Source: Arenibacter antarcticus
GTDB lineage: Bacteria > Bacteroidota > Bacteroidia > Flavobacteriales > Flavobacteriaceae
Assembly (NCBI RefSeq): GCF_041320605.1
Contig: NZ_CP166679.1
Span: 2,962,001-3,026,000, forward strand
Reading direction: 5' to 3'
DNA: 64,000 bases
Shown here: in pieces, positions 9,999 to 19,155 of the stretch
How the letters are laid out: each line of letters opens with the position of its first letter
How positions within the stretch are numbered: position 1 is the stretch's first letter
Notes under the pieces: generated by a model
The model's database searches: none
The model's input: only the letters and a program-made list of their open reading frames with translations
What the model was told of the DNA's origin: nothing
Program-made: the position numbers and the translations under genes

Positions 9999-10544
9999 TC
10001 ATGGAACCAAAAATTCGGTATCCCATTGGTCATCCAACTTGGAAAAGCGGACACGAATATGGTTGGGTTGCTCTAATTTTAGATATTCTATTTTATAAGG
10101 GGTGATTTCTACAACACAAAAATGATTTTCATCGGAGAGATATTCCAAGTTGTCAGGATTGCTAATTGCGGTTCCGGGCGACCTACTAGTGGTGTAGGCT
10201 TTTTTTGAACTATCGGGTATTGAATCCCAAAATACTTGCTTTGTTGCCTTATCATTCTTATACATGGCAATTCCCTCTATTTTTATTTGCAGTAATTTTT
10301 CAGGGTGGTATAACAACAGGCTTACATTCTTATTTTCTTTGATATGGGTTATTTTTTTAGAGCGCTTGTCCGTGTAAAAGACAATTTTTAAATCTTCGTC
10401 AATGGCACGCATTACCACCGTCCGCAATCGGGCTACATGGTCTAGGCCAACGGTTGCAAAAGTGAAATATCTAAAAGGATGGTCCTTTTCTGTGGGACCT
10501 TTTTGTAATTCTTGCCTAATTTGTTCAAAATAAACCTTACCCAT
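9999..10544 (-). CDS. Pyridoxamine 5'-phosphate oxidase-like FMN-binding protein
   Basis: 181 residues, cytosolic. The fold signature is the split-barrel flavin reductase/oxidase family: VVMRAIDEDLKIVFYTDKRSKK (about 42-64) corresponds to the FMN phosphate and ring-binding region, followed by VSLLLYHPEKLLQIKIEG. Near the C-terminus RSPGTAIS and VVEITPYKIEYLKL match Alr4036/PNPOx-like proteins. Whether it truly oxidises PNP/PMP is doubtful, because this subgroup lacks the complete C-terminal dimerisation domain of PdxH. It may act on another flavin- or heme-related substrate. It is convergent with the PLP decarboxylase; a functional link through vitamin B6 is possible but unproven. Confidence 0.8.
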   Translation of the reverse strand: MGKVYFEQIRQELQKGPTEKDHPFRYFTFATVGLDHVARLRTVVMRAIDEDLKIVFYTDKRSKKITHIKENKNVSLLLYHPEKLLQIKIEGIAMYKNDKATKQVFWDSIPDSSKKAYTTSRSPGTAISNPDNLEYLSDENHFCVVEITPYKIEYLKLEQPNHIRVRFSKLDDQWDTEFLVP

Positions 10545-10701
10545 TATATATAGTGTTTGTTAAAATAAAGATAAAAAGAATTGCTGAGGTAGGGTATTTC
10601 TTTTTTGTGATGTTATAACTATGAATTGCTTTTAGAAAAATACTGTTCCTTAAAATAAAATTTAAATAAGTTTAGTTGATTAGTTATTGGTTTTGATTTA
10701 G

Positions 10702-10735
10702 AAAGCCCGGCTGGTTCCCGGGCTTTTGCTTTTTA
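10702..10735 (+). terminator. Rho-independent terminator without an upstream gene
   Basis: A perfect nine-base-pair stem: AAAGCCCGG (10702-10710) pairs with CCGGGCTTT (10718-10726) around a seven-base loop. It is followed by TGCTTTTT on the plus strand; no T-run follows on the minus strand. Upstream on the plus strand there is only 155 bases of apparently non-coding DNA after the start of a divergent gene, so it presumably ends a small RNA or attenuates a long guaA leader. Confidence 0.7.
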
Positions 10736-11002
10736 GTATTCTCGTGGATATTAATTGTACTTTAGAGGTAAGCAGTTCTTTTTGAGTGGAGTAACGTTAG
10801 TGTCAATAAAAGCTCCACTTAAAGAAAAGTAATCTTGTACAACCTTTTTCTGAAATAATAGTTAAGTGAGACTCTAGAATTTCATCTTCACAATGTCCCT
10901 AGTTAACAGGATAGATATAAATTAATTAGGTATTTTTGGCCCGAATTTATCAACCTATCATAAATATCTACTAAAGATGTTTTTCTAAAATTTTCAATTT
11001 AC

Positions 11003-11010
11003 TATTTTTG
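11003..11010 (+). promoter_or_regulatory. Putative guaA -7 promoter element (TATTTTTG)
   Basis: TATTTTTG matches the Bacteroidota -7 consensus TAnnTTTG exactly and ends three bases before the guaA ATG. A start of transcription about 6-7 bases downstream would make the message leaderless or nearly so. No TTG -33 box is seen at the expected distance. Confidence 0.5.
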
Positions 11011-11013
11011 TCC

Positions 11014-12546
11014 ATGCAAAATAACGTCCTCATTTTAGATTTCGGTTCCCAGTATACACAACTCATTGCAAGAAGGGTTAGGGAGCTTAATATTTTCTGC
11101 GAAATTAAACCATACAACAACTTGCCCGAAGACCTTTCGGAATACAAGGCAGTGATTCTTTCCGGATCGCCGTTTTCTGTTAGGGCCGAAGATGCTCCGC
11201 ATCCAGATCTGTCCCAGATAAAAGGGAAGAAACCGCTATTGGCAGTTTGTTATGGAGCCCAATATTTAGCTCATTTTAAAGGCGGAAAAGTAGCCCCCTC
11301 AAGTACGCGTGAATACGGTAGGGCCAAACTTTCGTTTATAGATCATAACGAACCTTTCTTTAGTGGGATTTCTGAAGGCAGCCAGGTGTGGATGAGCCAT
11401 AGCGATACCATAAGTGAATTACCTACGGGAGGAATTAAATTAGCCAGTACCCACGACGTGGAAAATGCTGCGTATAAAATAGATGGAGAAGAGACGTATG
11501 CCATCCAATTTCATCCAGAGGTGTACCACACCACAGACGGAAAGCAATTATTGGAAAATTTCTTAGTGCATATAGCCGGAGTGGCGCAAACATGGACCCC
11601 GGATTCCTTTGTGGAAACAACCGTGGCCGAACTTAAGAGAAAAATAGGGAACGAAAAGGTGATCCTTGGACTTTCTGGAGGGGTAGATTCTACTGTAGCT
11701 GCCGTGCTTTTGCACAAAGCAATAGGGCCACATCTACACTGTATTTTTGTAAATAACGGCTTGCTCCGTAAAAATGAATACCAAGCAGTACTAGATCAGT
11801 ACCACGGCATGGGATTAAATGTGAAAGGAGTAGACGCTTCGGCACGCTTTTTGGATAACTTGGAAGGGGAAAGTGATCCAGAGACCAAAAGGAAAACCAT
11901 TGGAAGGGTTTTTGTTGAGGTTTTTGACGACGAGTCCCATAAGGTAGATGATGCTCAATGGTTGGCCCAAGGAACAATTTATCCAGATGTAATCGAATCT
12001 GTTTCTGCCACTGGTGGTCCATCCGCAACTATCAAAAGTCACCATAACGTGGGAGGCTTGCCCGATTATATGAAATTGAAGGTGGTAGAGCCCTTGCGCA
12101 TGCTCTTTAAAGATGAAGTGAGAAGGGTAGGGGCCAGTTTAGGTATCGATAAGGAATTATTGGGAAGACATCCCTTTCCAGGTCCAGGATTGGCAATCCG
12201 TATCTTAGGGGACATCACCCGGGAAAAGGTAGCGATTTTACAAGAGGTAGATGCTATTTTCATCAATGGATTAAAGGAGTGGGGGCTTTACGATAAGGTC
12301 TGGCAGGCAGGAGCTATACTCTTACCCGTCAATAGTGTTGGGGTAATGGGAGATGAGCGTACCTATGAAAAATGCGTAGCACTTAGGGCTGTGGAGAGTA
12401 CGGATGGTATGACAGCAGATTGGGTAAATCTGCCCTATGAGTTTTTACAAAAAACCTCTAACGATATTATCAATAAAGTGCGTGGCGTTAATAGAGTTGT
12501 GTACGATATTAGCTCCAAACCGCCAGCAACCATAGAGTGGGAATAA
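11014..12546 (+). CDS. guaA: GMP synthase (glutamine-hydrolysing)
   Basis: 510 residues from the ATG at 11014; a TTG six bases earlier (11008) is in frame but overlaps the promoter element and is rejected. The enzyme converts XMP to GMP with ATP and glutamine. The N-terminal class I amidotransferase has nucleophile Cys79 in AVCYGAQ and the His167/Glu169 pair in FHPEVYH. The ATP-pyrophosphatase domain starts with the PP-loop LSGGVDST (about 220-227), and the C-terminal dimerisation domain ends in KPPATIEWE, the normal family ending. Full length with no missing residues. It sits upstream of, but 128 bases away from, the LysM protein. Confidence 0.98.
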   Translation: MQNNVLILDFGSQYTQLIARRVRELNIFCEIKPYNNLPEDLSEYKAVILSGSPFSVRAEDAPHPDLSQIKGKKPLLAVCYGAQYLAHFKGGKVAPSSTREYGRAKLSFIDHNEPFFSGISEGSQVWMSHSDTISELPTGGIKLASTHDVENAAYKIDGEETYAIQFHPEVYHTTDGKQLLENFLVHIAGVAQTWTPDSFVETTVAELKRKIGNEKVILGLSGGVDSTVAAVLLHKAIGPHLHCIFVNNGLLRKNEYQAVLDQYHGMGLNVKGVDASARFLDNLEGESDPETKRKTIGRVFVEVFDDESHKVDDAQWLAQGTIYPDVIESVSATGGPSATIKSHHNVGGLPDYMKLKVVEPLRMLFKDEVRRVGASLGIDKELLGRHPFPGPGLAIRILGDITREKVAILQEVDAIFINGLKEWGLYDKVWQAGAILLPVNSVGVMGDERTYEKCVALRAVESTDGMTADWVNLPYEFLQKTSNDIINKVRGVNRVVYDISSKPPATIEWE

Positions 12547-12674
12547 AATTAAAAGAATAACGTTATATTTAGAAGGCTTTGGTGGTATTTTCTATAGATA
12601 GAATAAGTAGCCGTAAAATACGTTTTCCAAATAGTAATGCGTTAATAATTCTTTAACCTTAAAAATCCAGGATA

Positions 12675-14849
12675 GTGAAATTAAATAAGAAAGCAATATT
12701 AGCGACAATCCTACTTTTATTTGTTGGGGTTAGCGCTATTGCCCAGAAATTCGCCACCCATTCCGTAAAGGCAGGCGAGACTTTGGAAAGTATTGCAAAA
12801 CAATACAAGGTTTCTGAACAAGGGATATTAAACTATAATAAGGAAGTAAAGAAAGGGCAACCCGTTAAGGCTAACACCATTCTTGTTATTCCAGTAGGTG
12901 ATAAAACTTTTACCCCGGTAGTAAAGCAAGATAAGGTGGGAGGTGTAGATGCTTTATTGGATAAATTACAAGGATCAGAAATGGCTTTGGAAAGGGCGAA
13001 GCCAGTTGGATTTACATCACATAGGACAAGGAGAAAGGAAACCTTGTACGGGATCGCCAAACAATTCCATATCACCGAGGATGATATAAAACGCTACAAT
13101 AGAGAATTGTATTCAGTGCAATTAAAAAAAGGGATGACCTTAAAGATTCCTAAATATAAAAGGGAAAAGGAGGTTGAAACTGGCTACTCGGAAGAGAATT
13201 ACTTGGTTTATGCCGTTCAGCCTAAGGAGACTAGATGGAGTATTGCTCATAAATACGGTATTACAGTGGATAGCCTTTTAATTCTAAATCCGGACCTGTC
13301 CAAAACAACAGATCATTTGGCTACTGGTCAGGAATTATTACTTCCGAAACTGTTGAGTGGCGTCATTAAGAACCAAAAGACCCAATTGTTTACTTCCTAC
13401 ACGGTGCCTCCAAAACAGACTTTTTATAGCTTGGAGAAAAAATTTGGGCTTAGTTCCGAAGAACTTATCGCTTTAAATCCCCAAATTAAGGAGCGGGGTG
13501 GACTTAAAGAAGGAATGGTACTTCAAATTCCCGTTAGGACCATTAATGCCGGAGTGGTGAACACGGAGAACTACAATTTTTATGAAGTGAATCCTAAGCA
13601 AACAGAATTTTCCCTTACCCGTAAATTAGGGGTTACCTATAGGGAGTTGTTGGATCTGAATCCTGATTTAAAAGATGGTTTGAAGGCGGGAATGGTATTG
13701 AAAATCCCAAAAGATCAAACAGGGAATTTTGAGGTGAAGAATGCCCTTATTCTTGATAGAATTAATTTAGTGGATAGTATAAATCCACTGTACAAACCTA
13801 AACTTCTGTTTCTATTGCCCTTTAGGTTAGACAGGCTTAATCTAGATGACATTGAAGCCACAACAACCTCCATTGAAAAAAGAAAGGATGTAAAGTATAG
13901 CCTTGGCTTGTATTCAGGTGCTATGGTGGCAATCGATTCCGTGGCGAAATTAGGGATATCAGTAGATGTAAGAACCTTTGATACGGAGTTGAGTATGGTG
14001 CGTACCAGATCCATTTTACAGCGGGAGAATCTAAATGGGGTATCGGCTATTTTTGGGCCTTTAGATCCAGAGTCGCTTAAGGAAGTGGCACTCCAGGCAT
14101 CGCAATATAACTTGCCCGTAGTTGCCCCAATGACAGAGGGTAGTAATTTAAGCCTTGGGAATGTGTTTTTTGCGATGCCATCTAAAAAAGTATTGCAGGA
14201 ACAAATTTTAGACTATGTAAGCGAGGTAAGGTCGGATCAAAAAATTATTGTCATTGCCGATGAAAAGAATAAACCCACACAAGCGATCTTATTAAAGAAA
14301 TTTCCCGGAGCCAAAATCGTAGGCCTTAAAGAAGATAGGTCCGTAAATATAAATGAGATAAGCGCTATGCTATCCGCAACAACAGAGAATTGGGTGTTTT
14401 TGGAAACTGACCAGGCTAATGTGGTTTACCATGTGGCCTCCTTGCTCAATTCCATGAACAACAAGGTGAAAAATATCAGACTGTTTACAACGGATAAAAA
14501 TAGGGCCTTTGAAAACGAATTGGTGTCATATTCACATATGTCTAATCTTAGGTTTACCTATGCATCTCCTTCGCGAGAAGTAGGCAACGATGGGTTTACA
14601 AGGGCGTATAGTGAAAAGTTTGGTGCGGAACCCGATGCCTATGCGGTACGGGGTTTTGATATTGCCTATGATTTACTATTGAAACTTGCTTATAAAAATA
14701 ATCTGATAGATGCATCCAAGTTAATTGGTGTTACAGAATATACTGGTAATAAATTTAATTTCGCCAAAAACCCTACCTCTGGCTACTTTAATAGGGCCTC
14801 TTATATCATGAGCTTCCAAAATATGGAAGTTGTGGAATTAAAAGAATAA
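12675..14849 (+). CDS. Five-LysM protein with periplasmic-binding-protein-like domain
   Basis: 724 residues beginning with GTG at 12675, which is immediately followed by a standard signal peptide ending at AIAQ (about 24). Five LysM repeats are visible at about 27-74, 115-160, 178-225, 240-287 and 302-346; LysM binds GlcNAc-containing glycans such as peptidoglycan. From about 365 to the end is a type 1 periplasmic-binding/amino-acid ABC receptor-like fold (LGLYSGAMVAIDS, FGPLDPESL, TYASPSREVGNDGFTRAY). No transporter genes are nearby, so uptake is unlikely; an envelope anchor or sensor of cell-wall fragments is more probable. It probably forms an operon with the OsmC gene five bases downstream. 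A role in cell-wall metabolism is inference. Confidence 0.85.
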   Translation: MKLNKKAILATILLLFVGVSAIAQKFATHSVKAGETLESIAKQYKVSEQGILNYNKEVKKGQPVKANTILVIPVGDKTFTPVVKQDKVGGVDALLDKLQGSEMALERAKPVGFTSHRTRRKETLYGIAKQFHITEDDIKRYNRELYSVQLKKGMTLKIPKYKREKEVETGYSEENYLVYAVQPKETRWSIAHKYGITVDSLLILNPDLSKTTDHLATGQELLLPKLLSGVIKNQKTQLFTSYTVPPKQTFYSLEKKFGLSSEELIALNPQIKERGGLKEGMVLQIPVRTINAGVVNTENYNFYEVNPKQTEFSLTRKLGVTYRELLDLNPDLKDGLKAGMVLKIPKDQTGNFEVKNALILDRINLVDSINPLYKPKLLFLLPFRLDRLNLDDIEATTTSIEKRKDVKYSLGLYSGAMVAIDSVAKLGISVDVRTFDTELSMVRTRSILQRENLNGVSAIFGPLDPESLKEVALQASQYNLPVVAPMTEGSNLSLGNVFFAMPSKKVLQEQILDYVSEVRSDQKIIVIADEKNKPTQAILLKKFPGAKIVGLKEDRSVNINEISAMLSATTENWVFLETDQANVVYHVASLLNSMNNKVKNIRLFTTDKNRAFENELVSYSHMSNLRFTYASPSREVGNDGFTRAYSEKFGAEPDAYAVRGFDIAYDLLLKLAYKNNLIDASKLIGVTEYTGNKFNFAKNPTSGYFNRASYIMSFQNMEVVELKE

Positions 14850-14854
14850 TAACA

Positions 14855-15259
14855 ATGACTTCCAAAGTAACTTATTTAGGCAACCTGAGAACAAATTGCG
14901 TGCATTTACTATCGGGGAACAGTTTTGTAACCGATGCCCCATTGGATAACCACGGGCTGGGACAGGCCTTTTCACCAACGGATACGATAGCCACAGGTTT
15001 GGCAAGTTGTATGTTTTCCGTGATGGGGATAAAAGCAAAAGGATTGGAAGTAAATCTTGTGGATTCTACCGCGGAGGTTACTAAATTCATGGAGGCTGAT
15101 CCGAGGCGGATAGTAAGAATAGATGTAGCATTTTATATGCCTAAAAACGTTTCTGATAAAAATAGGAAAATATTGGAGCATACTGCGCGTACTTGTCCCG
15201 TGCAATTCAGTCTTCACCCTGATATTGTCAGGAATATTTCATTCCATTGGGAACTTTAA
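14855..15259 (+). CDS. OsmC family peroxiredoxin-like protein
   Basis: 134 residues. The two OsmC redox cysteines are present: Cys52 in TGLASCMFSV at the start of the central helix, and Cys114 in RTCPVQFSLHPD. The family reduces organic hydroperoxides with thiols. This is the short YhfA/OsmC-like type rather than full Ohr. The start at 14855 lies five bases after the LysM protein stop, and the 3' end overlaps the next gene by 13 bases, so the three genes form one tight transcription unit. Confidence 0.92.
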   Translation: MTSKVTYLGNLRTNCVHLLSGNSFVTDAPLDNHGLGQAFSPTDTIATGLASCMFSVMGIKAKGLEVNLVDSTAEVTKFMEADPRRIVRIDVAFYMPKNVSDKNRKILEHTARTCPVQFSLHPDIVRNISFHWEL

Positions 15260-15777
15260 ACCTTTGGTTGGTCCTCGCTCTTTTCCTTGTGGTGGAAATA
15301 GGCTTTGGACAACAAGAAGGTGGTGTGTTATGGCAACAGGGGAATCGATTAAAATGGTCTGATTTTAAGGGGAAACCGTCGCTCACCTCTAACGCTGCTG
15401 CGGTTACGGCCAGTGGTATTACCTATAGTTTTTCATCTTTGAATAAAAACGGAAAAATTGAAGTCGATTTTAAAGTTGATGCCCACTTTTATCCAGAAAA
15501 TTCATGGGTCAGGAGTACCACTCCCAATACTGCGATATTGAATCATGAGCAACTGCATTTTGATATCACCGAAATCTATACCAGAAAATTGCGTCGTGAA
15601 TTTGCGAAAGCCACCTTTACCAAGAATACAAAGTCTGAGGTAAGGGGTATTTATCGCCAAATTCTAAAGGAACTTAGCAATTATCAAAATAGGTATGATA
15701 AGGAAACCAATTTTTCCCGTAATCAAGAAAAACAAATGGAGTGGAACAAAAGGATAAAATTGGCCTTAGGTCAATAA
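15247..15777 (+). CDS. DUF922 family putative secreted zinc protease
   Basis: 176 residues if the TTG at 15247 is used, which begins a plausible signal peptide (LWLVLALFLVVEIGFGQ). The start overlaps the 3' end of the OsmC gene by 13 bases, consistent with translational coupling. No ATG is available at the N-terminus before the mature domain. The motif HEQLHFD (100-106) provides a His-x3-His-x-Asp arrangement like a metzincin-type or HExxH-like zinc site, characteristic of DUF922. RLKWSDFKG (34-42) is another family signature. The function of DUF922 proteins is not firmly established; a periplasmic metallopeptidase is the usual proposal. Confidence 0.78.
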   Translation: MGTLNLWLVLALFLVVEIGFGQQEGGVLWQQGNRLKWSDFKGKPSLTSNAAAVTASGITYSFSSLNKNGKIEVDFKVDAHFYPENSWVRSTTPNTAILNHEQLHFDITEIYTRKLRREFAKATFTKNTKSEVRGIYRQILKELSNYQNRYDKETNFSRNQEKQMEWNKRIKLALGQ

Positions 15778-15843
15778 ATAGGTAATAAAACTTCCTGTTT
15801 AATTAGAACTACAGTCTCCTTCTATACTACCATCAGGTTTTAA

Positions 15844-16713
15844 TTACACATCACAAATAGTAATACCTTCCTTAAGGGCGGCAATCTTATCGTCCCAAGT
15901 AGGTATAAACTCTTGCGCTACAAACCCTTTATAACCTGTTTCCAAAATACTTTTCATTATGGCCGGATAGTATAGCTCTTGAGTTTCATTTATCTCATTC
16001 CTTCCCGGGTTTCCCCCAGTGTGATAATGGCCAAAATAGGGATGGTATTTTTTGATGGTCCTAATTATATCACCTTCCATTATTTGCATGTGGTAAATAT
16101 CATATAGTAGCTTAAAATTATTGGAATCCAGTGCTTTGCACAATGCTACTCCCCATTCAGAGTTATCGCACATATAATCTTCGTGGTCCACTTTAGCGTT
16201 TAATAGTTCCATTAGGATGATTACTCCATGTTGCCTTGCCAAGGGCAAAATCTGTTTTAAACCTTCCACGCAATTCTTTAGTCCTTGTTCGTTATCCAGG
16301 CCCCTGCGATTACCGCTAAAACATATCAGATTGGTGTATCCGGCCTCGGCAACTTTGGGAATCATTTCAGTGTAATTTTTAATCAATATTTCGTGGTACT
16401 TGGGGTCGTTCCATCCTTCGGTAAGACTAATTTCTGCCCCGTTGCACATAGAGGAGTGGATATTATATTTCTTGAGCAGTGGCCAATCTTTTGGACCCAT
16501 TAGGTCAATTGCCTTTACGCCTAAATTGTTTAAGGATTTTAAGAAGTCTTCCAGAGGAATATTTCCGTAACACCAGTAGCAAACACTGTGATTAATGTTG
16601 TTTTTTAGTTTGTCCTCTTTTGCAGTGTCCGGTTCCATTGCATGTCCTGTATTGTAGGTCAGCATCCCAACAGATGCCGCCGCTGAGGTTCCTATAAATG
16701 TTCTTCGTTTCAT
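15844..16713 (-). CDS. Tat-exported sugar isomerase/epimerase-like TIM barrel
   Basis: 289 residues, related to hydroxypyruvate isomerase and the xylose isomerase-like AP-endonuclease 2 family. The N-terminus MKRRTFIGTSAAAS is a twin-arginine signal, so the folded protein is exported. Metal-site candidates are Glu in LMELLNAKVDHEDY, Asp-His in LLYDIYHMQIMEGD, His in GHYHTGGNPGRNE and Glu in VAQEFIP, which together form the divalent metal site typical of the fold. Such Tat-exported isomerases in Bacteroidota often act in polysaccharide or inositol-type degradation; the substrate is unknown. It is convergent with the DUF922 gene. Confidence 0.85.
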   Translation of the reverse strand: MKRRTFIGTSAAASVGMLTYNTGHAMEPDTAKEDKLKNNINHSVCYWCYGNIPLEDFLKSLNNLGVKAIDLMGPKDWPLLKKYNIHSSMCNGAEISLTEGWNDPKYHEILIKNYTEMIPKVAEAGYTNLICFSGNRRGLDNEQGLKNCVEGLKQILPLARQHGVIILMELLNAKVDHEDYMCDNSEWGVALCKALDSNNFKLLYDIYHMQIMEGDIIRTIKKYHPYFGHYHTGGNPGRNEINETQELYYPAIMKSILETGYKGFVAQEFIPTWDDKIAALKEGITICDV

Positions 16714-16996
16714 CTAATTACTTTTTTAACTTTTGAGGCCACATGCTTGTCCCTAAGTAAAACGTGGGTAGCAATGTTATTAAATTATTATAAAACTATA
16801 GGTGGCTAACTGCCTATGTGGATTACGGCAATAGGATCTAACTCTTTTAATGCCCTAAAACGAATTGGAGTTTGCTGATAAACGCAAATATTACATATAT
16901 AAATATAGGTGATTTGGTTTAAAGATACTTAAAAGAGGCGCCTAATGTTTCGGAAATCCCCACTAATAAAATCGATTCTTCATTTTCATCAAAATA

Positions 16997-17027
16997 TTGG
17001 TAGGCCAATAGGAAGATGGTATATTTG
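16997..17027 (+). promoter_or_regulatory. Putative promoter TTG-N20-TATATTTG
   Basis: TTG at 16997-16999 and TATATTTG at 17020-17027 fit the Bacteroidota -33/-7 consensus with the same 20-base spacer seen before rpsA. Transcription would begin near 17034, upstream of both candidate DUF3820 start codons (17051 and 17117). Confidence 0.5.
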
Positions 17028-17081
17028 GCAAGTGTTAAGTTAAGGCTGAAATGGCGTATAAGGCAGTGGTCGATTCTGTGA

Positions 17082-17089
17082 TAACTTTG
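17082..17089 (+). promoter_or_regulatory. Second candidate -7 element (TAACTTTG)
   Basis: TAACTTTG matches TAnnTTTG and lies 27 bases before the preferred DUF3820 ATG. No TTG box is seen at the proper distance, so it is weaker than the upstream candidate. Confidence 0.3.
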
Positions 17090-17116
17090 GCTTCACGATA
17101 CGCTAGATTGTTACCT

Positions 17117-17353
17117 ATGAATATAGTTCCAGATAAAAGACATTTGATTGAATTGGCACATTATCGGATGCCATTTGGAAAATTTAAGGGAAGGTATTTA
17201 GTTGATCTTCCCGAACCTTATTTGATATGGTTTCAGCAACGTGGATTTCCCGATGGTAAACTTGGAAATTTGCTTAGATCTATGCTAGAAATAAAAATAA
17301 ACGGTTTGGAAGGGCTAATTCGCAAAATTCAAAAAGATTTTCCCAAGTATTAA
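17117..17353 (+). CDS. DUF3820 family protein
   Basis: A small cytosolic protein of 78 residues with the DUF3820 core MPFGKFKGRYLVDLP followed by YLIWFQQRGFPDGKLG; the family motif is a MPFGKYKG-type loop. I prefer the ATG at 17117 because family members begin a few residues before this core. An in-frame ATG at 17051 would add 22 residues (MAYKAVVDS...), and the best promoter lies upstream of it, so it cannot be excluded. The function of the family is unknown. The gene precedes pyrG by 60 bases, but pyrG has its own promoter element. Confidence 0.8.
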   Translation: MNIVPDKRHLIELAHYRMPFGKFKGRYLVDLPEPYLIWFQQRGFPDGKLGNLLRSMLEIKINGLEGLIRKIQKDFPKY

Positions 17354-17376
17354 CTCGAAATTGTGAATGCAATTTG

Positions 17377-17384
17377 TACTTTTG
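17377..17384 (+). promoter_or_regulatory. Putative pyrG -7 promoter element (TACTTTTG)
   Basis: TACTTTTG fits TAnnTTTG and lies 29 bases before the pyrG ATG, giving a leader of about 23 bases. No TTG -33 box is seen at about 20 bases upstream. Confidence 0.5.
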
Positions 17385-17407
17385 CTCGCGTTAAGAATTC
17401 AACCTAA

Positions 17408-19030
<1,623 letters not shown>

Positions 19031-19041
19031 GCAGAAGCCAC

Positions 19042-19075
19042 TTTGATATATTATGTGCAATTGGGCATATATTTG
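19042..19075 (+). promoter_or_regulatory. Putative yidC promoter (TTTG-N22-TATATTTG)
   Basis: TTTG at 19042-19045 and TATATTTG at 19068-19075 resemble the Bacteroidota -33/-7 pair, with a spacer slightly longer than usual. The yidC ATG is 80 bases downstream, so a leader of about 74 bases is predicted. Confidence 0.45.
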
Positions 19076-19155
19076 CAAACGGAATAATTTCGATTTAAAG
19101 GATGGAAATGGTTTCTGGAATAGTCAAAAGATCAAGTAAAATAATAATACGTTAG

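Larger units (their letters stand above)
10545..11013. other. Divergent intergenic region with orphan hairpin
   Basis: This 469-base AT-rich region separates the minus-strand oxidase-like gene from guaA on the plus strand. No coding signal was found on either strand. It holds a strong plus-strand terminator hairpin at about 10702-10735 that does not follow any annotated gene, and the guaA -7 element at its right end. A short non-coding RNA ending at the hairpin would explain the arrangement. Confidence 0.6.
16714..17116. other. Intergenic region upstream of the DUF3820 gene
   Basis: 403 bases between the divergent sugar isomerase-like gene and the preferred DUF3820 start. No additional coding frame stands out. 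The right half has two promoter candidates, TTG-N20-TATATTTG at 16997-17027 and TAACTTTG at 17082-17089. The left half shows no convincing structure to me. Confidence 0.5.
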
